From contig OY720347.1 of the NCBI GenBank assembly GCA_963082975.1, positions 30,397,398 through 30,461,397 on the forward strand: a stretch of DNA of 64,000 nucleotides, given 5' to 3'. Source of the stretch: Labia minor. Taxonomy: Eukaryota > Arthropoda > Insecta > Dermaptera > Spongiphoridae. This document shows positions 33,582 through 43,514 of the stretch, piece by piece (within the stretch, counting starts at the first letter, position 1; every line of letters starts with the position of its first letter). A program made the position numbers and the translations under genes. The notes under the pieces are model-generated. The model was given only the letters and a program-made list of their open reading frames with translations, did no database searches and was not told where the DNA came from.

Positions 33582-34996
33582 TTCGGCCGTCCTGCGATGT
33601 ATTCGGCCTCGAATACGTTAATCTTCTTTTCCTTATCTCTCCACTTCGCCTTCGTTTTTCGATATTTATCGATTTTTTTCTTCACGTAAAATAGTATATC
33701 TTGTGATTTGGATAAATCATTTATGCCTGTTTCTAAATTTAAATCCACATTAAAATCTTCATTTTCTTTATTTAAAACTCTATCTTCAGTTTCAACTTTA
33801 CTTGCAGTTTGTGTTTTATCATTATCGTTAGAACTTTCTTCTTTAATTTCGTCTAATTTTAAAAAAGCATTTTCTAACTTTAATTTTGTTTCTTTATTTC
33901 CTTCATTTGCTTGTTTTTCATAAATCACTTTTGCCAATTTTAAAACTTTCCAGGCGAATTTTAAATTAGTAACGTCATCTTCTTCACTGTCTTTCTCACC
34001 ATCTTCACTTTCAGGCATTGTTTCATCAAGATAAAAAATTTTATCATTGGGATCAATCTCTTCTTCACGAATTGTTTTATTTCGATCTTCTGAAGTGCTT
34101 TCATCCTTATCAACTTCCATTGATTCATCGTCATTTACTTTATCCTCTTCATTAACTTCACTTTCGGTCTTTTTTTCATTATCAGTCGTTAGAGATTCTT
34201 TATCTTCATTCTTTTCTTCTTTGACTTCCTGTTTTTCAGTCTCTCCTTTTTTATTAGATTCTTTCTTTTCAGTCTCTTCTTTTTTATCAGTCCCTTCTAT
34301 TTTCTCCGATTCTTTCTTTTGAGTTTTTTCTTTTTTATTAGATTCTTTCTTTTCAGTCTCTTCTTTTTTATCAGATTCTTTCTTATCAGTCTCTTCTATT
34401 TTCTCCGATTCTTTCTTTTGAGTTTTTTCTTTTTTATTAGATTCTTTCTTTTCAGTCTCTTCTTTTTTCTTAGATTCTTTCTTTTCAGTCTCTTCTTTTT
34501 TATTAGATTCTTTCTTTTCAGTCTCTTCTTTTTTATCAGATTCTTTCTTTCCAGTCTCTTCTTTTTTATCAGATTCTTTCTTATCAGTCTCTTCTTTTTT
34601 ATTAGATTCTTTCTTTTCAGTCTCTTCTTTCTTATCAGTCTCTTCTTTCTTATCAGTCTCTTCTTTTTCTTCTTCTTCATCATCTTCGTCCAGTGTACAT
34701 AACCAAGATAGAATGTTACCTCTGATTAGTTCGTCGCTGTCTTGCTCAGGAAGATTGAGTATATTAGATGTTCGACGTAGTTGCTTACTGGTAAGTTTTT
34801 CCTTTAATTCTTCATTTTTCTTTTCGTATTCCTCAGAACCTTCAACAAAGTTGAACCCTTCAAAGTTGAGTAGGGTTTTTCTACTGAGGCGGCATGTTGC
34901 GTCACCCGTTATTATCGTTTTTAATCCTTTCAATTCATATGGTTTGGCCTCAATGATGTTTTTTGCGATTTTTGGAAAAAAAAACAAATTCAACAT
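33296..34996 (-). CDS. Chimeric DEK-like / Glu-Lys repeat / NASP-like protein inside an LTR element
   Basis: 566 residues. Residues 22-100 resemble the pseudo-SAP/SAP module of DEK, a chromatin architectural protein and histone chaperone. Key residues are NFEGFNFVEGSEEYEKK (44-60) and the helical stretch LTSKQLRRTSNILNL..ELIRGNILSWL. Residues 103-260 are an acidic-basic tract built of an 11-residue repeat of the SNKKEETEKKE type. Residues 261-340 are acidic. Residues 341-390 (DVTNLKFAWKVLKLAKVIYEKQ onward) resemble the SHNi-TPR segment of NASP, the H3/H4 chaperone. Residues 434-452 may match the helix near the end of the NASP TPR domain. Residues 472-566 are encoded by the LTR and rich in Arg and Ser/Pro. 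The matches are from memory of the families, not a search. The DEK C-terminal domain and most NASP TPRs are missing. No introns interrupt the frame, as expected if copied from RNA. Confidence 0.62.
   Translation of the reverse strand: MLNLFFFPKIAKNIIEAKPYELKGLKTIITGDATCRLSRKTLLNFEGFNFVEGSEEYEKKNEELKEKLTSKQLRRTSNILNLPEQDSDELIRGNILSWLCTLDEDDEEEEKEETDKKEETDKKEETEKKESNKKEETDKKESDKKEETGKKESDKKEETEKKESNKKEETEKKESKKKEETEKKESNKKEKTQKKESEKIEETDKKESDKKEETEKKESNKKEKTQKKESEKIEGTDKKEETEKKESNKKGETEKQEVKEEKNEDKESLTTDNEKKTESEVNEEDKVNDDESMEVDKDESTSEDRNKTIREEEIDPNDKIFYLDETMPESEDGEKDSEEDDVTNLKFAWKVLKLAKVIYEKQANEGNKETKLKLENAFLKLDEIKEESSNDNDKTQTASKVETEDRVLNKENEDFNVDLNLETGINDLSKSQDILFYVKKKIDKYRKTKAKWRDKEKKINVFEAEYIAGRPNVGMEPFGSSPSESSKAWRILLPQSRPFSTTISSELVLPLNAAPSSERPRRRRRLPTMSYHHRRRHSPTPRHRPIATEFQLFGLPFKRDTGTIPV
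34225..34668 (-). repeat. 33-bp coding minisatellite (11-codon Glu/Lys repeat)
   Basis: About a dozen units of 33 bases, with some 15- and 18-base partial units, encode S(N/D)KKEETEKKE variants. Because the unit is a multiple of three, copy-number change keeps the frame. The same periodicity opens long frames on the other strand and in a second minus frame; these are shadows. Confidence 0.85.
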
Positions 34997-35059
34997 CTTA
35001 ATATATTTTTATTTTTTTAATCTTTACTGTATTAAATCTTGTATTTTCTTTCTTGCTGA

Positions 35060-35287
35060 TTATTCACAAAAAAATCTTGAAAGTGAATAAGTTTTCAATC
35101 TTAAATCTTGTATCTTTTCCTTGACAATTATTCACAAAAATCTTGAGAGTAAATAAATCTTCAATCTTGAATCTTGTATCTTTTCTTTAGAATTATTCAC
35201 AAAAATCTTGAAAGTGAATAAGACTTGAATCTTGAATCGTGTATCTTTTCTTGAAGTTTATTCACATAAAATCTTGAGAGTGAATAA
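35060..35287 (-). repeat. Four tandem hairpin repeats in the retroelement leader
   Basis: Units of about 65 bases each contain TTATTCAC, about 13 bases, then GTGAATAA or a one-base variant, an 8-bp stem. Between hairpins is TCTTGAATCTTGTATCTTTTC. The units lie between the PBS and the ORF start, where packaging or dimerisation signals sit in LTR elements; any such role is inference. Confidence 0.8.
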
Positions 35288-35354
35288 GTCTAGGAATCTT
35301 CTTTTGCCCGAACGATAAACGAGTTGTTTTCAATCACGGACTGAGCCTCCAATT

Positions 35355-35847
35355 TGTAGGGAATTTCGTTGTCTAGGGGTTGTTTAGCAAAAAATATCTG
35401 TTTTGTTTAAATGGTTGCAAAAATATCGTTTTATTGAATAAAGATGAACAAGATAAAAACAGTGTAAAAATAAATGAAATCGTAACTTCTTCGTTTCTTG
35501 AATACTTCTGGCGATGTACAAAAGACTGAATAAACTCTTAACTGTAAACTGTCTATAAAAACTAAACTGGAATCGTGCCGGTGTCCCTTTTAAAAGGAAG
35601 TCCAAACAGCTGGAACTCGGTTGCTATTGGTCGGTGGCGTGGAGTGGGAGAATGGCGGCGACGGTGATGGTAGCTCATGGTGGGGAGGCGGCGACGGCGT
35701 CTGGGGCGCTCGCTGCTTGGAGCGGCGTTGAGAGGAAGCACCAACTCCGATGATATTGTGGTTGAGAATGGCCGACTTTGAGGCAGTAAGATGCGCCAGG
35801 CTTTTGATGATTCGGACGGTGATGAGCCAAAAGGCTCCATTCCCACA
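35355..35847 (-). repeat. 5' LTR of the DEK/NASP-like element
   Basis: Same as 33089-33581. Inr-like TCAGTC lies at 35524-35529 and the TATA-like block near 35554. The open frame at 35562-35936 (minus) is an accident of the LTR-encoded tail joined to flanking DNA. Confidence 0.88.
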
Positions 35848-36059
35848 TATATATATCTATAGGAATTATTTTTATTAAGAATAAATAAATAAATACCTAC
35901 ATTTTTAAAAAATAATAAGTATAAACAAATTTTCATATAATAGAATTGTTTTATATAAAAACATGAGGCTCATTGAAGGATTATTTGTGATTCTCATTTT
36001 TGAGATTTATTTGAGTTCCTTATTCATTTTTGGATTATTATCTTTTAAAAAATAATTAA

Positions 36060-36836
36060 GGCTCCGTATTGTTTCAATATGTCTTTTAATTTGCTGACAA
36101 CAAATTTGAAAAACTAAATGCAAATTTGAAATCTATTTGTAGATTTGTTTAATCCGATAACTGAAATTCTAAAAGAAAAGTGATTACAAAACTTAATATG
36201 ACTGATGTCATGAAACATTTGCAAACATTGAATCCAGGGAAAAGATAAAAGAATATCTGACTTATTATACTGTATATGTAGTTTCCTAAACTAAACTTTC
36301 TAATATAATTATAACCACAAATAATATGCAGAATTAGAATTAATATAGATGCAAGAAGATCGAGCTCTACAGTTAAAATATATGTCGACGCCGATTAATA
36401 AATATTGGAAAATTGTACCAGACTTAAAGTATCCTAAATTGAAAATAGACTACATATCAAATTATTTCAATTTTCGGAACAACATACTCGTACTTATGTG
36501 AATCATTTTATTCCACTTTAAGATTCTTAAAATGCAAAGACTGATCAGCATTAACTAAGCAGCATCTGAAAGAATAACTGAGAAGTGATGTCATCAATTA
36601 TTCATCAAATTTTAAAGAATTATCAAGCAAAGTAAAATAAATGTGTTTAATTTTTAATATTTAAATTCAATACACATATTTTGTACTTTTATTTATATTT
36701 CAATAAATAAAATTTCAGTAATTTTTTTTAATACCATATTTGCATTCTTTTTAAACCTACATATTTAATTGCGATTTGAAAAAAATTACAAAATTGGAAA
36801 AAAGGCTCGGACTATCAAGGAGCTTGGTCACCCCTG
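36060..36836 (+). pseudogene. Decayed hAT transposase with its 3' terminus
   Basis: Broken frames between about 36390 and 36630 read YWKIVPDLKYPKLK, then TTYSYLCESFYSTLRFLK, then SALTKQHLKE and VINYSSNFKELSSK. This is the order of the conserved hAT C-terminal dimerisation region. An upstream piece near 36125 reads VDLFNPITEILKEK. The right end GGTCACCCCTG (36826-36836) fits an hAT terminus (CAGGGGTGACC). Multiple stops and shifts make it a dead copy. The left terminus is not found; the young LTR element at 33089-35847 lies nearby. Confidence 0.75.
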
Positions 36837-39564
36837 TTATATAATAAACATTTCCTATTCTAAGGTTGAGTATAGTTGAAATATTATTTTAGGAATAAAA
36901 TAAAATTGCAATATGAAAAAAAATTATCTATAGAAAATGGCGGATCTAATGATTTGAGATAAAAAAAAGAGTTGAAACATCTTTTTAACCTTTAGAAAAA
37001 ATAAATAAATAAACTGAATTGTAAAAAAGGGTCATTTAAAAAAGCGGTCAATGCAAACCCATAAACAGAAATGATTTTCAATTGAACAGACAATATTTCA
37101 GAAAATTCAAGTTCATGAATTTATGATTAAATCAGGACAATTTTCTCCGATATAAGATACTGGTGGATTCAGGGATGAAGAAGCGATAGTTATACTAATA
37201 AATATGAAAAAGCCCATGAATATTCAGAACCATTTTTAAACATATATATTGGTTTAATAAATAAATAGGTAAATATAATTATAATAAAAAATTATTTTAA
37301 AAAATAATAGAATATTAATATTTTTATATTGAAAAAATAAATAAAATTTTTCACAAATTCGCAATAATATGTGTAGAGAAATCTCATTAAATAACTAAAG
37401 AAGCAAATAAAAAAAATTATTTTTTACACTTTGTAATATATTTAATTAATAATAATGTCATACTTTACTATTTCCCTCTTGATAATTATTTCCATAATGA
37501 AGGTTTTGAACTGAAAAATTTTTTTTCAGTTGAAAATAATTAAAATGTTATATTAAAATTTATACTAAATTATAAAGATATGTGATAAAAATTTTAATTA
37601 ATTTTCAATTTACCCATTTCAGGGTGAAATATCAATTAATTTATATAATTAGATTTTTTTTGAAATATAAAATAGATATATCTTTATGTTATATTCAGAT
37701 CATTCATTTATTTATATTCATAATTAACAAGTTTTAAATTAAATGTTATGTTATGTAGTAGATGATTAAATTTTTGATTATAATTTAATATAATTATATA
37801 ATTTGAAAAAATTAATAGTTTTGTACTAGAATGCTTTAAATTATAAAATAATAAAAACAATTATGAGCTTTATTTTGTTCATTTGAGCTCTGAACTAAAA
37901 AATTATTAAAATAATACAAATAAAATTTGAAATTTTGTTCAAATAACAAATATGTATATCAAACTGATATATTCCTTGAGATATATTGTAAAATCATATT
38001 TTTGTAAATATGTAAATAAATATCTAATTAAGAAATATAAAGATTAGATAAAATAAAGAATAAATAAATAAAGGTTCAATTAAAATGGTTTATAAACAAG
38101 CTATAAATTAAATATATTTATTATAAATAATATAAAATTATAAATATGATAAAATTAAGATTTACTATAACGATAACTAAAACCTGAAAGACATAAATAC
38201 AATAAAATCCTTAATAATAATAATCAAAGTCTTGTTTTTCCTAATAAACAAAAAAAAGTAAATAAAAATTAAAATATGTATTTAATATAAAAAGAAATAA
38301 TAATTGTCTTAGCCATCTGACAAAATAAATAAAAAATTTTAATTTTCTACTCTAGGAAATATTTTCATTTTTTTAATCTATTTAAATAACGATAAACTTC
38401 ATCACTTTTTATTACTATAGACAAATTCATACTACAAACTTTTAATTGCTTGATCTATAATATTATACTCATTCCTTTTACTTTTAAATTGATCAAAACA
38501 TCACGGGAGATGGGTTTCAAGATAATTGAATTTCTACGAAGTAGAGACACAAAATAATTATTTATTTAATTATTTAATATATTTTCACATTTTTTAAACC
38601 CCTCCAGTATTGTTTACATATATACATATTGAAATTAAATTGATAAATAGTAAATAATACAATTTAATTTAATAATTGAAAATATAGTGATATAATGATA
38701 TTTAATTAGTTTGTATATGATTGATAAAATATGACTATCGTTTCGAGGATCATCAACAGTATAAAAAAAATTTATATTAAATTAAAGATTCATTAAGATA
38801 TTATAATTGTGTATCCAATTTTACAATTAATTATATAAAATGATAATAATAATAAAAAGTTAAAGATAGAATAAATTTACTGTAATAATGGCGATAAGGG
38901 TGAGTGAGATCTTATATAAAACAAAAATTATTTTAAAAAAGAATTATATTACTATGGATCATTTTCAATTAAAACATAATCATAAAAAAGATTTGAAATA
39001 GAAAAAAAAAATTGAAAATTCTATTTTTAAAAAACTTACATATAAAATGACTGGGAAATAGTAGTATATAATCTCCTCGATATCTTTACATACGATAAAT
39101 ACACAAGTAAAAGTAAAATTTTTGAATTTTATCCGAAATAGTTTATTCTATTTTATGATTGGAAACCATTCGGCAGTTTGAAACTTCATTCAATTTATAG
39201 ATTTTTTTTTCTCTTTTTAGATTTCCTTTTGAAAATTTCCTACCTTAAATCCGAATGAGATTCGTTTTGCTATCCTGTTATTTTTTTGCCTTGTGAGACA
39301 CATTTATTTCAATTTTATTCTTTCAGAGGAATAATGAAATATATTAGAATTTAGGGGTTTATAATAATTTATATTAAAAAATAAATTAAAGATTATTAAA
39401 GATAATTTAAAGATTTTTACTTCAAAACAATTAAGTTCATAAAAATATATCTCTGTTACTGTTGAACTAGAATCTCTAGCAAACTTGTTATTTCAATTAT
39501 TCTTGACCTAAGTCACCTCCAATATTGAAAAATAAAATAATTTTTTATTAAAAAACTTGTTTCA
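36837..39564. other. AT-rich spacer, nothing recognised
   Basis: Nearly 3 kb of very AT-rich DNA without a recognisable gene, RNA or element end. Confidence 0.45.
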
Positions 39565-39597
39565 TTCAAAAAGTCACGGACTTATTGCCCCCTCGTA
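39565..39597 (-). repeat. Lone mariner terminal repeat
   Basis: TTCAAAAAGTCACGGACTTA through CCCCTCGTA matches the terminus at 405-440. The partner terminus and the transposase are not found nearby. Confidence 0.6.
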
Positions 39598-39871
39598 TTA
39601 GAACTTACAACATATATAATATTAAATTCCTAGATATTAAAACAATATATCGATTTGAATTTGAATTAGTTTACATTGTTGCAGACCTTTGACTGAAATC
39701 AAGCAAATGGATTGTAATCGAAATTTCCATGAATAAAAAGATCATGCGACCACTTTCTGATTTTTAAAATAAGTTTCAAACTCGACCAAAATTTGATTGT
39801 AATTTTAAAATGGAATAATTTACCAAATAAATGAAATTTTATTCTTCATGTCAATAATTAAAAAAATTAGC

Positions 39872-40480
39872 TGGAGTGTCTCCACTCGACTATCTCGAAA
39901 TTTGAATAGGATTAAATAACATAATATATTATATTTAAAATAAATTTAATTAATTATAAATTTTAAATAATAAATATTAAACCAGCGCATGTTTGGCTTT
40001 TTGTTGATGGCATCACGTCACGTGTTGGCGCGTGAGATTTGCAGTGTTAAAAAATTAATTCTGATAATTTCAGCGAATCAATCAAGCTGAAATTCTATAT
40101 ATAGCAGTTTTATACAATTTTTAATCATGTGAAAAATTATCAAACAAATATCTTTATTTTTACGGTCACTTTAGAGGAAAAAAAATCAAAACGTTGTAGG
40201 TAATGACCCTCTTCCGGTTGAGCTACATTTTTCAAAAGTTGATAGAAAACTACGAATTTTGAATAATGCTCATCTACCAAATTTCATCATTCTAGCTCAA
40301 ACCGTTTTTGCGTAATCTTGGTTACATACATACACACACACACATACACACACATACACACACACAGACATTTTTCTCAACCTTAGTGAAAATGATTCAG
40401 GAACCCTCAAAACGTATAAAAACATCAAAATCTCAACATCGGAAATTTTCGTGATCGCAATACTATCTCTTACGAGATAT
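39872..40480 (+). mobile_element. HINE-like element, family A copy 3
   Basis: Head TGGAGTGTCTCCACTCG, ACTATCTCG at 39889-39897, and a CA/CATA tract at about 40323-40370. The 3' hairpin TATCTC-TTAC-GAGATA (40465-40480) carries the inverted subterminal repeat. This is the most complete plus-strand family A copy in the window. Confidence 0.8.
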
Positions 40481-40759
40481 TAATAAATAAAAATAAAAAT
40501 AAAATAAAAATAATTATTATTAATTATGAAATTATTGAATATGATAGGTATTATAATATTTAAACTTTTGTTAACATTAAATTTGATATTTTATTGTTAA
40601 TTAATTTAATTAATTAATAAAAGAATTAAAATACGAAATAAACAAATCAAATCAATATTATATTTATTGTTTCATTAATAAGTATTCTCTGATTCTACCT
40701 GACAATAAATACTTATCAATGATCAACTGATAATTAAGCTAATTAAATTTGAACAGTAC

Positions 40760-41170
40760 ATAAAGTATATGAAAACTTTTGAGTATTCAAGGGTGAATTA
40801 AACTCTTGGGTGGGGCAAGGGTGCCTGCAGGCACACAGGGCGATAAGCCAGTTTGTAGAGTTAAGCAAGTTTCGCCTAGATGTGTGTTTTATATTCAAAT
40901 TGATGGAGTGAATGGTTTTTACTCAAGTTTGTGTTTCTATAGCAAGAGACGGAGGAGTTATTCTTCAAACTTTTAAAATACTTCGGATGTGCTCTGTGTT
41001 TGTAGATGATGCATGATGAGGAGAATTTAGAAAACAAATGGAGGCAGTGGAAAGGAATCTGTCTCCAGCTTTTCACGAAGATCATATCGAGGTCGTTTCA
41101 TTGTTCTACGTCGAAGCCCTTTTTGATAGCACCCGGTGAATCTTTGATTTATTTGGAAAATAAAGAAACG
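40760..41170. other. Balanced-composition island of unknown nature
   Basis: More balanced than its flanks, includes the palindromic GTGCCTGCAGGCAC (40829-40842), and is not repeated elsewhere here. The minus frame 40876-41085 has no recognisable domain. Could be an exon or conserved non-coding sequence. Confidence 0.3.
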
Positions 41171-41427
41171 TGAAAAAAGTATCGACCTGAGATTCAAATT
41201 ATAATTTAAATCATGAAAAAAATGGCAGATACCTTATATATGTAGTGATTAGAATCAAATGTCAAATATAAACTAATCGATAGAAATCTTATTTAGTTTC
41301 TGTCAAAAATATAAAAGATATGCATTTTTCTTTTTTATAAAGAACCTAGTTAATATCTTTCTGTAATTTATTTTTTTTTTTTACTTTAAATATTAAAAAA
41401 AATAAATGCTATATACATTAATATATA

Positions 41428-41545
41428 CAAATCTATATATATAAAAAAAGGTTTTTGTCTGCACATTGCTCAGAATTTAAAAATTTTTGCATATCTTCGC
41501 GTTTCATGACCTCTAGAATCCAAAAGTGACTTTAGAATTTTTCAC

Positions 41546-41632
<87 letters not shown>

Positions 41633-41830
41633 CGGAAAATTACTATTTTATAGACTCAGAATTGGCTGAACCGATTTCTTTGAAATTACATCACAATATT
41701 CTTATATACCTCTAGAGTAACATAGGCTATAAATTTTATTAATATCTTATCAATAACCGCAGAAATTAATTTTTTAAAGTTTATATAATTCTCCGTGTTG
41801 TTCATTCAAGAGCAGCTCGCGGCTCACTGT
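41428..41830 (+). repeat. Dispersed repeat family G with a long (GTCT)n tract
   Basis: A pure GTCT tetranucleotide array spans 41546-41631, about 21 units. It is preceded by GTTTTTGTCTGCACATTGCTC and followed by AGAATTGGCTGAACCGATTTC. This is again an element body with simple sequence at its centre. Its termini are not resolved. The GC-rich part near 41805-41850 may belong to it. Confidence 0.6.
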
Positions 41831-43514
41831 CGGCCTAGCGGAATCATTTCAAACAATGAATTATCATAGAGATTCCCAATCGAAGAATTATTATAATATT
41901 TCCCTTTTTATTTTAAATTCTAATATACAAATATCAATTCAATTAAATAATTTATTCTAAAAGTTCTCAATTTAATTAAAATATTTATTAGATCATATTT
42001 TTATCTTAAATTATTTTTTATTTAATTGAATATTTCTTCTTTTCTATAATATATATATAATAATATATAAATTTTATCATTGAATAATAAAAAAAAATAT
42101 TATTTAACCTGAATTAAAATGACTGAATTATATTATCTTTGTTTTTTATTTTAATTTAATTACTCTATTATTAATTAACTATATATATATATATATATAT
42201 TATATAAAAATTAAAATATGATGATATAAAGTTGTTTTAAATTTTTGACATTTTTAAATTGGGTATATTTTTTAAATTTATTAAAATGTCTTTTTTATTT
42301 ATTATGTTTAAAAGATTCATTTTTATTATGTGATATTAATAAAAAATAACGATGCTCTGTGCAAGTCGAATCATGTTGCACATAATTAAATAACAATTGC
42401 CAAACAAAGAATATAATATTTTTTTAAATTCTTATATTTAAATATCATTTCAATTAAATAATTTATTCTAAAAGGTCTCATTTTAATTAATTTAATAAAA
42501 TATTTAAATCACCATTCAATTTTTTATTAATAGGCTTCTTTTTTTATTTTTAATTTTTAATAAATTCTCTTTTTTTGATATGATATTAATAAAAAATAAT
42601 ATTAAATTGTATATATAAATATAAAAATTAGAATATTTGAATTTTTTTAAATTTTAACACATGTAATCAATCATATGCATTAAGAATGGAAAATTTTTAA
42701 AATCAACTTGCTATTAAATTCAGAAAAATAATACTGATATATAGAATATATAGACTATTCGAATATAATTTAAAACTCTTTCTCTCCTTCTATTTTAAAT
42801 TAAAAAAACGGAGTTTTAAGAAATTTAGATGCCATATGCAACATGGGTGGGTAAATGAATTGGGCTGGAAGAGGAGGCAATTTATAATTTTCTTCTAATT
42901 CAGATTTAGGACTCAAATCTCGCTAAGAACATTCAATATTTTTGTACACAAAATATTCAGAGTATTGGCTAAGCGTATCACTCACAATCAGTGTAAATTG
43001 AAATTTATATAAATTAACAAAGTGAAAATTTTTATTTGTTTAAATTTTATTATAATGAATCAAAAAAAATTAAATATATAGATCACATGATTAAGAGAAG
43101 CAAAAAACTTAACAGAAAATAACTGTTGGATGGAGGTCGGACATGACAGAAACTGTAAGCGAAATCTTCATATTGCGACGAATAATTTTCAAATCCCCTA
43201 GCACCACAGAATTTAAGTTTCTTTTAAGGAAAATAACTATGATCTAAAAAAATTAATAAATGAACTTAATAATAAAAAAAACAAATAAATCAATTAATTT
43301 AAATTAATACTATTAATGAATGTATATATTGGTCATTTATCTATAGTTTTATACCGTTAATTTTTATAAATTGTCTCAAGTCTCTATTTTTGCATTTTCT
43401 CAAGTTTCATTATAATTAAAAATATTCAATAATAATCTAGCAATGAAAATAAAATACCAAAATGTAATGATCAAGAAATATTATACTCTATTATAACATA
43501 TACAATACTTATAA
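41831..43514. other. AT-rich spacer with (AT)n
   Basis: AT-dinucleotide run at about 42180-42201; no gene or element end seen. Confidence 0.42.

Larger units (their letters stand above)
33089..35847 (-). mobile_element. Young non-autonomous LTR retroelement carrying a host-gene-like chimeric ORF
   Basis: The two 493-bp direct LTRs (33089-33581 and 35355-35847) look identical and begin TGTAGGGAAT and end ATTCCCACA on the plus strand. TATA flanks both sides (33085-33088, 35848-35851), weak evidence in AT-rich DNA. On the minus strand the order is 5' LTR, candidate PBS starting TGGAGGCTCAG three bases after the LTR, a leader with four hairpin repeats, the 566-codon ORF, 3' LTR. There is no Gag, protease, RT or integrase. 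The element is about 2.76 kb. LTR identity and an uninterrupted ORF indicate a very recent insertion that used proteins from another element. Confidence 0.88.

Noticed and set aside
34319-34702. Plus-strand Phe-rich frame that looks like a membrane protein
   Set aside because: It is the complement of the Glu/Lys 33-bp repeat; the low-complexity period opens several frames at once. The minus frame 34396-34683 is likewise a shadow.
35562-35936. 124-residue minus frame at the right edge of the second LTR element
   Set aside because: It joins chance flanking codons to the LTR-encoded tail; the real ORF with this tail is 33296-34996.
31610-36836. One autonomous hAT of about 5.2 kb interrupted by the young LTR element
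   Set aside because: CAGGGATGAGCAA (31610) and the end at 36836 have similar termini, but the 8 bases outside them differ and no N-terminal transposase is readable between them.
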